Below, one piece after another: positions 26,290 to 37,718 of a DNA stretch of 58,786 nt. Origin of the DNA: Pezizomycotina sp. ARF18 (taxonomy: Eukaryota > Ascomycota); assembly GCA_002224055.1 (NCBI GenBank), contig AZLU01000097.1:89054-147839 (forward strand). The letters are read 5' to 3'. The stretch's first letter is position 1; the number at the start of each line of letters is the position of its first letter. The notes beneath the pieces are model-generated. The model saw only the letters and a list, made by a program, of their open reading frames with translations. It did not search any database and had not been told where the DNA came from. The translations under genes were made by a program, and so were the position numbers.

Positions 26290-27060
26290 CAAAGTCTATG
26301 AGAAGTATAAATAGTAGAAATATTCCTTGAAATGTTTTTTGTAGATTGATAATAGTGTCTTGCCCTTTTTAGTGGTCTAATCGAAAGGCCAGGTCCCTCG
26401 TCTAGTTCATGTTCATGCGTTAAGCATTACCTTTCTAGCTAGAAGGAAAAAAAAAAAAAAACATCCTCGCATCCCAAGCTTTTTTCCTGGCCGAGAGCCG
26501 TATCTACACCCGGAAATTGAACAAATCGAACTGTGAACAGATTGGTAGGTTTCAGAGAAGGAGAAGCGCCGGATTTACCTGGAATTGGAAGAATTAGAGC
26601 TTATAATATAAGAAAATCGATACCTTTATTATACAAGCTTTCTCCCACTTTCGCATTTTTCTCATCCTACAACCGCCAGAAAATCAGAGACATCCTCGAC
26701 AAATAGAAAAAAGTCTCCTGTTCGACTTTTGCCATCTCGAGGCGGTTTCTCTCTCGAAAGTAAACGGCGGATTTTGGGCAGCTCTCTGACTTCCCTTTTT
26801 CTGACCTAAACTTGCTGCAGCGTTTCGAGAAGCGGTTCCTGCCGTAGAAGGGTTTTGCTGGAAGGTTTGGGGTTAACAATCCGGGGAGAAATATTTAATC
26901 CGGGACACGCCTAAAACCTTTAAGCTCGACCTTTTTTAAAGGAAGCTTTCGCCGCAATTCTGAGAGAAGATTTGCAAATAAAGTAAAATTCAATACCTCC
27001 AGGAAACATTTAAACTCGATCACTTAGGCGCTCTATAGTTAAGTTAGAGTATCTGAATCG
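26290..27060. other. Intergenic stretch upstream of the permease
   Basis: No gene is seen. A 15-A tract lies near 26447-26461. AT-rich words at 26600-26640 and 26885-26900 could belong to the permease promoter, but no specific site can be named. Confidence 0.35.
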
Positions 27061-27062
27061 TA

Positions 27063-29029
27063 ATGACATCACTACGGCGGCCCTCGGCGGCCCGGTCATC
27101 GTTAAGAGTATCGATGGATCAAGCGGCAGACGATGCCCTGGCGAAGATGGATACACTCAGGAGCTCCCCCGAAACCTGAGCATGATGTCTATCCTTGGGC
27201 TGTAAGTATTTTGTCTCTATCATCCCATTCTTAATTTCACAATGAGGTGGTAAACTAAACAAGTTGCTCTTAGGTCATTCGCCATTATGGGTATTTTCAT
27301 TTTCTCTCTATTTACCGCAGTGAAGGGGAAAAAAGTCTCCGTCGAGTATTTTTTTACTAACATTATCAACGTCCAGCCGTACCGTTCGGTCTGAGTACAA
27401 CACTGTACATAACTTTAACCGACGGCCAATCCGTAACGGTACTGTGGGGCTGGATTATCGTTAGCTTGCTATCCTGGCAATCGCCGCCAGTCTGGCAGAG
27501 ATATGCGCCGTGTACCCTACCGCTGGCGGCGTTTACTACGTACGTTCCCCATCTTCCTCACCGATAATCAAATCGCTAATGTATCGCAGTGGTCCGCAAT
27601 GCTTTCCACCCGGGAGTGGGCGCCAATCGCAAGCTGGATAACGGGCTGGCTGACCCTCGTCGGGAACTGGACCGTAACGACATCAATCGGCTTCTCCGGC
27701 GCGCAGCTCATCCTCTCCGCCATAACGATATTCCGGGACGACTTCGCCGCGAACGCGTACCAGACCGTCCTCATGTTCTGGGCGTTTATGCTCGTATGCG
27801 CTGCGTTCAACGCGTTCGGGACGCGGTACCTCGACCTCGTTAATAAAGTGTGCATCGTGTGGACTGCTTCGGCAGTGATTATAATACTCGTTACGCTGCT
27901 GGCAAGGTCGAAACACCTCCGCTCCGGCGAGTTCGTGTTCGCGCATTACGATGCGTCCAGTAGCGGGTGGCCGTCGGGTTGGGCTTTCTTCGTTGGGTTA
28001 TTGCAGGCGGCTTACACGCTTACGGGATATGGTATGGTCGCAAGTCTCTGCGAGGAAGTGCAAAGCCCGCACCGGGAGGTTCCGAAGGCTATGGTGCTAA
28101 GCGTGGCTGCGGCGGCAGTCACGGGGATCCTGTATATTATTCCGATTCTTTTCGTCCTGCCCGATATAAAGACGCTGCTGAACGTTGCGAACGGGCAGCC
28201 AATCGGGCTGATCTTTAAAACAGTAACTGGGAGCAAAGCTGGAGGGTTCTGCTTGTTGCTTATGAGTATAGCTCCTACGCGTCCTATAAAATTTTCTGTT
28301 TGGGAGCGGTATTAACAATACATTTATAGTTCTCGGTATTGCTTTCTTCGCAGGCATCGGTGCTCTCACCGCCGCCTCTCGTTGCACGTACGCTTTCGCC
28401 CGCGACGGCGCAATCCCCGGATCTCGCTTCTGGTCGAAAACCAACGCCGCCCTTGGTCTCCCGCTCAACGGCCTTCTCCTATCTACAGCAGTATGCTGCT
28501 TCCTCGGCCTAATTTATTTCGGTTCTTCCGCTGCCTTCAATTCCTTCACCGGCGTAGCAACAATCTGCCTCTCCACCTCCTACGGTCTCCCGATCCTTGT
28601 CTCCGTCCTCCGTGGCCGCCAAGCCGTCGCCGCTTCTACCTTCTCCCTTGGAAAATTCGGATTTGTAATCAACATCATCACGCTATGCTGGATCACTTTC
28701 GCGATAGTACTGTTCTGCTTGCCTGTTAGTTTACCCGTTACGGCCGCGACGATGAATTACGCCAGCGTTGTGTTTGTTTTCTTTACGACGGTTAGCGGTG
28801 TTTGGTACTTCATTAGGGTAGGAAAGCGTTTAATGGACCGCCTGTTCCAAGCGACGTTAGTCCTGTGGTAGAAGGACGTGGTGTTGCAGATGAGGAGGGC
28901 AGAGGGCAGGCACCGGTAGAGAAAAAGCTGAAGGCGCCGGGTAGCTCGGGTAATTCGTCAAGTGTGGATGCCAAGGACAGCATTAAGAGAGGTTCTAGCC
29001 GGCCATCGGGCGTTTGCGGTTTGCTATGA
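27063..29029 (+). CDS. Amino acid/GABA-type permease, APC superfamily (frame-interrupted)
   Basis: A proton-coupled plasma- or vacuolar-membrane importer of amino acids, GABA or choline-like substrates; substrate cannot be told from sequence. Matching segments are ELPRNLSMMSILGL, SFAIM, AVPFGLSTTLYITLTDG, TAGGVYYWSAMLSTREWAP, ASWITGWLTLVGNW and RCTYAFARDGAIPGSRFWSK, then FNGPPVPSD near the end, with about 12 hydrophobic segments. Four introns have clean signals: 27202-27273, 27291-27376 (branch TACTAAC), 27540-27589 and 28281-28329. The frame is broken in three places, and each is repaired by one extra base in a G or C run: after AAGATG near 27157, at CTATCC near 27473, and at ATTAGGG near 28816. 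The gene would then end at the TGA at 29027-29029, close to the usual family length. Confidence 0.85.
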
Positions 29030-29270
29030 ATACCGCTTGATTCTCCAGATATTCGAAGCCTGTGGATCATTTCGTCTCATTACTATTATTCATGCATTAT
29101 GGTGTTTCTCTATCAACCCAGATTTGTCTTGTATTATATAATATCTTCGATCATTTGCACTTATGAGTCTGTAGCAAAATAATACCATTTGGTAATAATT
29201 TGGGGCGTGCTTTAATAGCGTATTAAAGAATCATTCATTTACGCGCAATGGTATAGATCCCTTTGTTCTC

Positions 29271-29298
29271 AAAAAAAAAAAAAAAAAAAAAAAAAAAA
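29271..29298. repeat. Poly-A tract of 28 A
   Basis: An uninterrupted A run 240 bases downstream of the permease stop. Confidence 0.9.
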
Positions 29299-29504
29299 CG
29301 CTGAAACCGGAATATTCGTAAATCTGAGAAACAAGATGAATTAGAAAAACAAGGCCCTTTCGCAACGGCTCAACCTATTGTTTGTTATTGTTTCGAAAAT
29401 TCGTGATGGTAAGATAAGGGCACGAAATTTCTTTAACCAAACTACTTATTCACCATGATCAGGAAACACACCCCGAGATGAACCAGCTGGACGAGCTGTT
29501 ACAT

Positions 29505-29550
29505 AGTGTGTGTGCGTGTGTGTACGTGTGTGTGTGTGTGTGTGTATGTG
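29505..29550. repeat. (GT)n microsatellite
   Basis: About 23 GT units with a few interruptions (GC, AC, AT). Confidence 0.9.
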
Positions 29551-29692
29551 GAGATAGCCAAAATTAGGCTTGAAATTCCGTAGCACGGTTAAATGCCGTG
29601 TCCTTGAACAAACCAAACTAGATAGTTTTTCATACCACAACATAACAACTTCTTTGAGGTTCAAATTATTAGTTGGTAAAGACTAAATTCAA

Positions 29693-30405
29693 TTCGAAAC
29701 TCTCCCTCAAGAACTCCTACTCGAAGTTTTCACTAACGTGAATTTCCCTTTCCTGAATGATATACGTTGCAATTCTCCACCCGACGTGAAAGCACCCTAC
29801 GGATCTTCGTCTAACTCACAGCGCGTCGTGAATAGCTGGTCTGTCGGGAATTAAAGCGCCTCCGCCTGGCCTCCCAGGGGTAAAATAATCTCATACGAGT
29901 CCTTGATCTTTCGAAAGAAGCGAGCGTTCTCTTTCTGGCTTACCGGATTACCGTTACTGCACCAGGCACGGCTAGTACGCGTACTCGGGAAATCAAAAGC
30001 CGTGCAACAGGATCGCATATCCATGGATCTTTGGTCATGTTAGAAATCCCCTCGATCGCCTAACGCGGCAGACAGGTTGATGGTATTAAGGGAGATATAC
30101 GACTTTATTCACAGCGTCATGTCGCTCGCCCTCGGCGCCGCGAGTAATCTTAGGATGTTGAAAGCTATCTGGTGGTTTACGTCACCGCGATGAAGTCTAT
30201 ATACGGGATGTGCGCGGCTCGGGGACGGACACTGATACCCACGTACGTGTTGCGCTGCAGGTTTGGGAAGGTAGATGGAGAGATTCTCAGAGTATTGTTC
30301 AGTCTATGGGGTATCGCTTCATTGTGGCTGACGGTGAGATATCGCGGCGGTGTGGAGGCCGACAGGTTTGTTTTTAAACTCTTCAGACAAGAGTGTGAAA
30401 CTTGA
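29693..30405 (+). CDS. Probable F-box protein (frame-interrupted)
   Basis: FETLPQELLLEVFTNVNFPF at 29693 resembles the start of an F-box, the motif that links substrate receptors to SCF ubiquitin ligases. Further protein-like segments follow in other frames on the same strand: KIISYESLIFRKKRAFSFWL (about 29882), LTGLPLLHQARLVRVLGKS, and AADRLMVLREIYDFIHSVM (about 30067), which fit the C-terminal part of such proteins. The true start is not visible: the open frame is preceded by a TAA, so an upstream exon or a frameshift must be assumed. The end given is that of the last open frame and is uncertain. Confidence 0.45.
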
Positions 30406-30817
30406 AAAAAGATGTCCGAAAGTTACGAGCACTGTGTTAAATACTTAAGTAATAGTAAATCGCTTATAATTTAGCCTGTAGACATTCAACGAGGAGTTAT
30501 AATTTCAGGCTGCTGGTGAATCCCTTCTCTCCTTTTCCTAGTCTCTTTTTTCCCCTTCATTTCTTTTCTTTGTTTGTATGTCTGCAAGAAAAATAAGTTC
30601 ATCAAAATATCAGTTACTTGGAGGGCCTAAGTAAGTTTGAGACCAGTTCAACCTTCAAACGCAGCACCAAAGACAGAGAGAAAAAAAAGTTAATTTTCTA
30701 GATTGTTAGTTTGCATATATACTAAGTAGTTTCTTTCGTGCCTAAGTCTATAGTCAGCCGAGACTGGTTAACTTTCTTTTTGTTTAAGAACCTTTCTGGC
30801 TACATCCAGCATCAATA

Positions 30818-31446
30818 ATGTCGCACAACAGCGAAACCCCACCATCACAAATCACAACTCACGATGACATTCAGCCCACGAACACCGTCGGCAGAAATTT
30901 AAAGCTCATGGACTAAGGCTGTTTCCTGTCTCCGCGCCGTCGACGCCTTCACGCGATTCGCTGTTATACGTAGAGCCAAACGAGTCAAATCCTCTCTCCC
31001 AAACTCCCATCAGCGCCTTCCTCTCCTTCTCCTAGCGCTAGCTCGCGTCCGTCTCTGACGTTCGGACGCTCCATCCAACGACGAAGCAGGCTGAGAACGG
31101 TATGGAGTCAACCGATCGACGCGAGCGTGACCGCGAACTCCTCAAGGTGATGACTATTGACGAGCTCATGAACGAGGGAGTTAAATTGACGTCGCTCGAG
31201 GACAAAGCAGCCGAGAGAATCAGACGATTGGGAATGAGAAAGGGGACGTTGAGTAAAGTGATGTACGAAAGGGCCATATCCCTAGAATACGAACTTTTGA
31301 AGCAACCGCCACTTCCAATCGAAGTGGTAGACGAAATTTTTCTCGTTCGTACCGCCCGCTGCGCGATCAATAACGGCGAAGGTGATCTTGAGGATATGCC
31401 GCATGAGGAGTGCATGGAAATTATCAGCGAAATGGATTCTCTTTAG
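30818..31446 (+). CDS. Unrecognised protein, Ser/Pro-rich N-terminus and charged C-terminus
   Basis: The last 114 codons (31102-31446) form one uninterrupted frame starting MESTDRRERDRELLKVMTID, rich in Arg, Glu and Leu and probably helical. Upstream, from an ATG at 30818 (MSHNSETPPSQITTHDDIQP), two more frames give Ser/Pro-rich segments (LFPVSAPSTPSRDSLLYVEP, SSPSPSASSRPSLTFGRSIQ) that read as one disordered N-terminus joined by one-base shifts. I do not recognise the family. The gene is preceded by a pyrimidine-rich leader (about 30530-30570). If only the intact frame is real, the start is at 31102. Confidence 0.5.
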
Positions 31447-31449
31447 ATA

Positions 31450-32960
31450 CGATCGATTTTTACTCAAGTCTTCTTTTTTATAATAATAATATTAAACAAA
31501 AATAATAAATTATGGGATAAAAATACGCTACTCTAACCCTTGTGAGAGAGTCTCCAGAATAACTCCAACCTCCGACCAGCAAACAACCGATTGTACTCAT
31601 TGGATTTTCTTTTACTTCCAATTAATGAGCATACTCGTACGGGCCAACAACAAAAGTTTCCAACACTACTCACCGTCTCTCATCTATCGTTTAATTATAT
31701 ATCTCTTACGACCTGCTGTAGCCAAATCGCACCTCAACCTTGTGAATAAGTTTTCCTAAATATCATCGCTTCTATCAACTTCGAAAATAGACGGGGGAAG
31801 AAAACATGTTTGACTCGAAAATTTTCCGTATACAATGTCGACACAACTTCCACCCACATTAAATGAGTATGTGATGCTTTACGATAACTTCTTTCCCCGG
31901 AGCAGATACCACGAGCTAATCTATCTGGGTTGAAAAGGGCTATCACGACACTTAAGACATTTACCAGTTCAAGGCTTTTAGAGTAAATACTAAATCAGCC
32001 ATATAATAATATTACAGTGACCAGGGGTATTCCGGAACTGAACAACACTCTGGAGAACGCTCTCAACGTCACTGATATCATTCAGTACGTTGGGATATTG
32101 CGGAGACATAACTAGGAGGCTATTGTTTCGTAGATAGCGCGAGACTAAGAGAAATACTATATAAAGGCGCGGCAGCTGAGAAGAAGGTTGGGTACTGAAT
32201 CTTTTTTGAAAGAAAATATTCAGCCTATATGTGATGGTGAATGCTTTAATTTAACTGGACGAGTAAACGGGAAAAGACTATATCAGAAACTTTTTCCAAA
32301 GCGGCCAGATCAGGAAACGAAGCGCTCAACAAGCAGTGAGCCCACAGCGCACTCTGCAATCGTATTCTATCTCGAGTGTGAAGGCCAGAGCTTGCCCGCT
32401 GCTGTAGGAATTGCGACCCCAAATTAAGCCGCAAGTTGATTATCCTCCACACGAATAATCAGACTGAAGAGGTATCCGCTTAATTGAAGGAGATGGGCCA
32501 ACCTTAAAGAGTTTTCACTTTTTCCCTTCATTCGCCAAAGGGGATCAAAGTGCGTGAAAACAAAAATTTCCATCTCCAAGTGTTTCAAATACAGCTAAGA
32601 GAGTGAACTACAGGCTATATTCCGGTAATGAAATTAACAACGTCTAGGTTGAAGAGAATATTAGCCCTCAGGAGTTTTTGTGCGCTTGGGTTGAAATCCA
32701 TTTTCCAAAGCGTCGAAGTCCACGCTGCACAGCGGTGCCTTACTACTAAGCGCTTTTTCATGAGATTTAGGTAAATACGTAGTCTATTCTATAGCACTGG
32801 CACATACGTGATCGTTCCATACATGCTTCGCCATTTGAAAGACTTTAAATTACTTCGGTCGTTAGCGGATCTACCTAGAGCCGTTACCAACGCGAATTAC
32901 CGGAAGGGGCGGAAGGGGTAAATCTCCGGGCTACCGAGTCTATTCACAACCTGAAATCAA
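31450..32960. other. Stretch with possible exon fragments only
   Basis: Short protein-like pieces are present: MSTQLPPTLNEYVMLYDNFF at 31834, ALNVTDIIQYVGILRRHN near 32060, and GYCFVDSARLREILYKGA near 32120. They are on the + strand in differing frames. I cannot join them convincingly into a gene or assign a family. Confidence 0.25.
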
Positions 32961-33023
32961 TTCTCAAGATTGCTATAGTGAACATCCTCCTCGACAAGGC
33001 AGCCAGCCTCTCATTGTGGTTAG

Positions 33024-33527
33024 GTGGCTAGAGAACCGTGGCGGCAGGATCTCTTAGAGGTGAAGGTTTCATACACCAGGGAAGTAAAGTTCAAGACAAT
33101 TGAGGACCTCGTAAATACGATGAAGAAAAAAAATGGAGAAAAATACTACATCTTTTCAGGTGAGCCAAAGTTACAGAAACGACGGGTGGTGGACTCGATT
33201 AGAGCCCGATCTAAGCTGGGCCTATGGTGTCATTTGCTCCTCTGGAGTGGAAGAGCTTTCAAACCTCGGGCCCACGGTAGGAATACTAGAACGTCGTCAA
33301 CACGTCTACAGGGTCCCAGGAGCAGCGGACGCGGAGGACTTCATGACGGGGGTCACCGCGGCAGCCGTGGCCATCCTCATAGAATTTCCCTATTAAATCG
33401 AACCCCTGTAGGCTCGTTCAACACCACTTTTGGAGACCTAACCTTCTGGAAGTTTATCAATATTTGGACCCGGAGAAATCGGATACAAAGAAAACACAAT
33501 AACTCTTATTTTCATGATAGCCTCTGA
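33024..33527 (+). CDS. Unrecognised gene fragment (frame-interrupted)
   Basis: Two overlapping + strand frames look protein-like in sequence: one starts near 33070 with SYTREVKFKTIEDLVNTMKK. The second, from about 33145, reads FQVSQSYRNDGWWTRLEPD, then WAYGVICSSGVEELSNLGPT, and ends with a hydrophobic stretch (DFMTGVTAAAVAILIEFPY) at 33396. They can be joined by one frame change near 33160. I do not recognise the product, and the hydrophobic segment could be a membrane helix. Confidence 0.3.
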   Translation: MAREPWRQDLLEVKVSYTREVKFKTIEDLVNTMKKKNGEKYYIFSGEPKLQKRRVVDSIRARSKLGLWCHLLLWSGRAFKPRAHGRNTRTSSTRLQGPRSSGRGGLHDGGHRGSRGHPHRISLLNRTPVGSFNTTFGDLTFWKFINIWTRRNRIQRKHNNSYFHDSL

Positions 33528-33780
33528 ATAAAAGCACGCTGGCGTTTGAGGACGAGACTACTCTCTGGGGAGGAAAATGCCTTTGATATTGTAAATGGCA
33601 GCTCTCAAAAAAAGTTTTTCATGAGCTTTGATGCATGATGAATATGATGATTATATTATAATCGCATAAAAATTCCATTATCTTTTGCCGCACTGCATGA
33701 GGAAATTGAGACTAACGCAACCAGGTTCATGCTAATGAAACTGGACGGCCGTGTTCACTCTTTTCATTATTTTTGTTTCA

Positions 33781-33803
33781 TTTTTTTTTTTTTTTTTTTT
33801 TTT
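33781..33803. repeat. Poly-T tract of 23 T followed by GGAA
   Basis: Same T(n)GGAA junction as at 239-257 and 50415-50443, preceded by T-rich sequence. Confidence 0.9.
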
Positions 33804-34035
33804 GGAAAAGAAACCTTGGGTTATACTTTACATTAGTACTATGGTAACACCTAGCATGCAACTCCTTTGGCGCTTCATTTCCCATGTTCCGTTTTTGGGA
33901 AACTCACGAATTCAGCGCAGATCGAGAATCCGAGTGGAAGCTTGGACAATAAACTTTTACCGATTCTTGGTCAAGTGATGTAAGATTCTATGTCATGTGT
34001 CTCCAGACGGTTAACCGCCTTTAAGAGCTTGAATT

Positions 34036-35381
34036 TCAGGATAGAGGGCTCGAAGGAGTTGGTTTTACGGGAAACACAGAAAACAGGGGCAAAAGGAAAA
34101 GTGGCGAAGAGCCCTTAAGCGTTTCGACGTTGCGGTATCTCAATTGGCGAATAATTCCAAAGCCTGAGGCGATGGAAAGCGGATGAGCTGAATGCTTGAT
34201 GGGGTTATGCGGCAGCGTATGTCTAGTAAGACCTCTACTCGAGAGCCTTGGAGCTATGTAGGACCGCCTCCCAATATTTTGAGACCTGGGTAGAAGTCCG
34301 TAAAAATTCCCGCCGGCCTTACGCTTCTTCTCGACATCGCAACCTACTAAATACCACTGGTTTCGTTGCTCAACTTTAGTCCCCACATACCAGAGACTTC
34401 CGTAACAACCAATCTCACGACTACGTCGGGTGATGTACTCGGCCACGGCACCCTTCATAAGCTTGGGGCAACGGTCGGCGAGCTTTTCTAGGCAGTCTCG
34501 AGGCGTCGGTTCCCGCCAATGTCGCCGCATTATTGTTAGAGAGGATATTTTTGATAAACCCCGGACCATGCCTAATTGCGCGTGTTCTTGAGCCACGCTA
34601 TCCTCGGAACTTTCGAAGCGTGCTGCTACGTGGATATCTACGCCAGGCCTAGAGGAGCTGCAGACGCGACAAACAGAAGAGAGCAGCTCCGTCAGGAAAT
34701 TTCCCATGCGGTGTTCTGGACGGACGGACGAGTACTTGAAGTCTCTGGAGGTTCGGCGTGGCATTCAGGAACGCGGGAACTAATTTGTCGGCAAACAGGT
34801 CTAACAAACGTTTAAATTTTACATTACTACTGGGTACGTCCCGAACCTCGATGGTGAGTATCATGGTCGAAGTAAACGCCTCACCGAGCCGTTTGCTCTC
34901 CAACGAATCGGACGTCTCGTTGACTCGTTCTGTTAATAGATCCGTCCATACCATATCCTTAGCGTTTTTACCCCGCCGCTTCCTCGCATCGACATTTACG
35001 TTCTCGAAATAGGGATATCTGTAGGCTTTATTAAAGAAGTATCGGTGGGCAGGTATGTCGTTTATATACACCGGGAAGCCGTTGCACGGTCGCCACGGCG
35101 CGAGCTTGTTTTCGAACCGACCGTGCTTGCTGCAAAACTGGAAATCCTGCGCATCTCGAGGGAGAATTTGATATTGGAGAACAGCCGGTGATTTATCAGT
35201 TCAGCAAAGAGTTTGCATACCAGTCTTGGGTCTTTGAGCGAGGGCCCTTTATCCAATCGAAGATATATAGGAGGATCTCGTTCGGGAGAAGCGTAAGAAG
35301 AGCATGATCCTTGTGCGATCGCAGTAGCTTTGCGGCTTTCGCGTACGTAGACTTTAATACGCGTAGTGTTGACGGCTCCAT
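34036..35381 (-). CDS. F-box protein (frame-interrupted)
   Basis: From the ATG at 35381 the product reads MEPSTLRVLKSTYAKAAKLL, then an F-box: LLTLLPNEILLYIFDWIKG, PSLKDPRLVCKLFAELIN. F-box proteins recruit substrates to SCF ubiquitin ligases; the C-terminal half varies and decides the target. The frame breaks after DWIKG (near 35258), repaired by one A in an AAA run, and again near 35140, repaired by one G. It continues as SKHGRFENKLAPWRPCNGFP and YINDIPAHRYFFNKAYRYPY, with LRR-like pieces such as FLNATPNLQRLQVLV and GLSKISSLTI. The end is uncertain: the last open frame stops at 34036, but its tail is low in character and the true stop may be earlier. Confidence 0.65.
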
Positions 35382-35389
35382 GGTTTCCT

Positions 35390-36770
35390 GGCGAGTTATA
35401 GGAAGATTAAAAACGAATGATTGTAAATAACAGAGCTTGTTTATAAGTCCGTTGTTAAAAGGGCTTGCAAGATGCTCTTGTGTCAGTAGTTCCCATGCGG
35501 ACGTGGAGACTGAGAGCTATTAAATATATGAGATAACTTTATCCTATTGAGGCTCCGTAGTTAAGATTTACCGCCCATCCTTCCCGTCTGGGCTAGAAGC
35601 GTCTTGAAATTGCGGGTCTCCACGCCCACTGCCATGGCATCGCCTCCGCCAATCCCAGGCCGACTAGGAGCCGTGGAGCCGTATATATCTACTAACTTTC
35701 CGCTCTATTTACTGATCAAGTATCACAGTAGGAACAGTCATGACCTTCGTTCCGGACAGCTCTTGTCCTGTCGAACGTCGGTACAGCGCAAAGGAGAAAC
35801 GGACGCTCATTAAATAGAATGCACAGGATCATGAAAAGCCCCTTTATTTATAGGTATTTTTAGGCAGTAATTGCTCTATAATACCGAATAGGATCGTAGA
35901 CTGGAATTTTGCAAAACTACCTTTTTCGGTTCACAATTCTGAATTGGTAGCGGTCTGTAGGTCATTTTGAGAGTGGACTTCCCTAGCTGTTTCATGGCAT
36001 TTCTCCGAATGGTGGAACATGTTTGGTGAGGTAAAATTCAACGCAATATCAGAACTTCCAAGCTCTTGGCAACTAGAAAGCTTTGCATTCATTCTTACAT
36101 CACCATGCATTGTCGCCAAGAAGGACCCTCTCTATAAGTTCGACTGAAGTTGTAATATAACATCTTAAGTAAGTTTACTTTAAGGATGGGTATAAACGGC
36201 ATGATCAAGCGTCAGTTGGTCATCTGCGTGGTATATCTACTTTCGTATTCGCGTACCTATGCCTTGAAAGCGCCATGGCTCTTGATTTTTGTTACACAAA
36301 CTTCCCAGTTTTGAACGATTAGACTTTGGCTTTACGTTTGAGCAAAGAGTATCCATGCCAATGCATTAATGACAACCTTCATTCTCAATCCCTTGTTAGA
36401 AAGTAAAATACTTTAGAGTAGATAAACTTAAATAAAACAGGTCTACTAATTGTCTGCTGACTTAGATATTCTGTAGGACAATCGTTACACACGAGTATCG
36501 TGACTTCGAACATGGCCTTGAGAAAATAATCATATCGATCCAGCAGGTTCTAGGTAGTTCAATTAGTAAACGTGACTTACCAGTGCCTTGAAGTCTAAAA
36601 TATATATTGATCTGCCCGTTGCATCGTAGAGCAAGTTGGTTAATTAATCGCTAGAAATATAAAACCGCTAGGCCTGTCATCTGTTGCATTCTAAAGCACG
36701 ATTATGTGAATCAATAGCCCGAGAGACTTCCTAAATTCAAAAACCAAAGACCTTATAGTTTGCTTATTGA
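35390..36770. other. Gene-poor stretch
   Basis: No gene is recognised. Short open frames (for example 35604-35813 + and 36119-35931 -) lack motifs. Confidence 0.4.
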
Positions 36771-36781
36771 TCGCGGCTCCA

Positions 36782-37246
36782 ATGCAGCATCCAATATCCG
36801 AACCGTCTGCGGATGGCTCACACTTCATCTGGCATCTAACGTCCGAAGAGACCGACAATGTGAATAAGATGCTGAATTGCGATCGTAAGATTACATGCCC
36901 GCTAACGATCTAGTTTGTATTTTTCATTTACTGACATTGGCCGAACAGTAAAAGAATTAGGCGTCACAAAACTCGCGTTCTCCAGGATCGTGGCGTATGC
37001 GCAGGTTGCGGGAAGCGCACGGGTCTCGACGATTTCATTGAAAATGCCTTACGTCGACATGTTCACGATCGAGAGTTCATGATTTCGGTGCTCAGGAGGG
37101 AGATTGACCTCCAAGGCAGCCCAGTCATGCGACGAGTTGCTCTAAATGTGGAGAAAAGTTCGAATCGAATTATGAGTGGATACGCAGGCACGGAAAACCT
37201 GATTGGCTTGACTAGAAGCGTTATGGCTCCTGAGCGCCTCGTCTGA
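36782..37246 (+). CDS. Possible zinc-finger protein fragment
   Basis: An ATG at 36782 gives MQHPISEPSADGSHFIWHLT and stops after 43 codons. A second open segment (about 36955-37246) carries CAGCGKRTGLDDFIENALRR followed by HVHDRE. In another frame at about 37137 comes CSKCGEKFESNYEWIRRHGK. Both look like degenerate or frame-broken C2H2-type fingers (CxxCGKx...H), as in fungal transcription factors. The pieces need at least two frame changes to join, so this may be a pseudogene. Confidence 0.35.
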
Positions 37247-37259
37247 AGCAGCCTGTGGA

Positions 37260-37710
37260 AATCATACCGCCATAGAAAATTTAAGTAGTAACTAAGGAAA
37301 AGAACGCTCCTGTATATTCAAAGTCGAGTTTTCTGGTAAAAGGGCTGCTATTCGTTTCCACTTATTGCTACACTCCAAACTCATGAATATCGATATATCG
37401 ACGTGCCTTCCCTTCTTTTGTTTTGATCATCTACATCTTGAAACCAAGAGATAATTATTTGAACAGACATTGGAGAATAAGATGAGAAAAGTTTCAGACT
37501 AAGAATCGAAGCTTTGTCGCTAGAGCATTCGATTATAGCATTCTTAGGGATTTGAAAATATCCGCGAAGGCGAAAATCTACGCTTGAAGCAAAGATAAAG
37601 GTTATTTTCTTAGTTTACTAGTAACAAGCACTAAGTGACGCAAGTATTAAGCTAAGAGATTTAATTCTCTTACCAGTAAACGTAGCTGTGCAAAATTTAG
37701 TAATACGTGG
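37260..37710. other. Short intergenic stretch
   Basis: Nothing recognisable. It is A-rich and separates the zinc-finger-like fragment from the 3' end of paralogue C, with which it is convergent. Confidence 0.4.
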
Positions 37711-37718
37711 AGGAGCAT

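Noticed and set aside
33145-33396. The NDGWW segment as a YEATS-type domain
   Set aside because: The residues after NDGWW do not follow the YEATS pattern, so only a short coincidental match remains.
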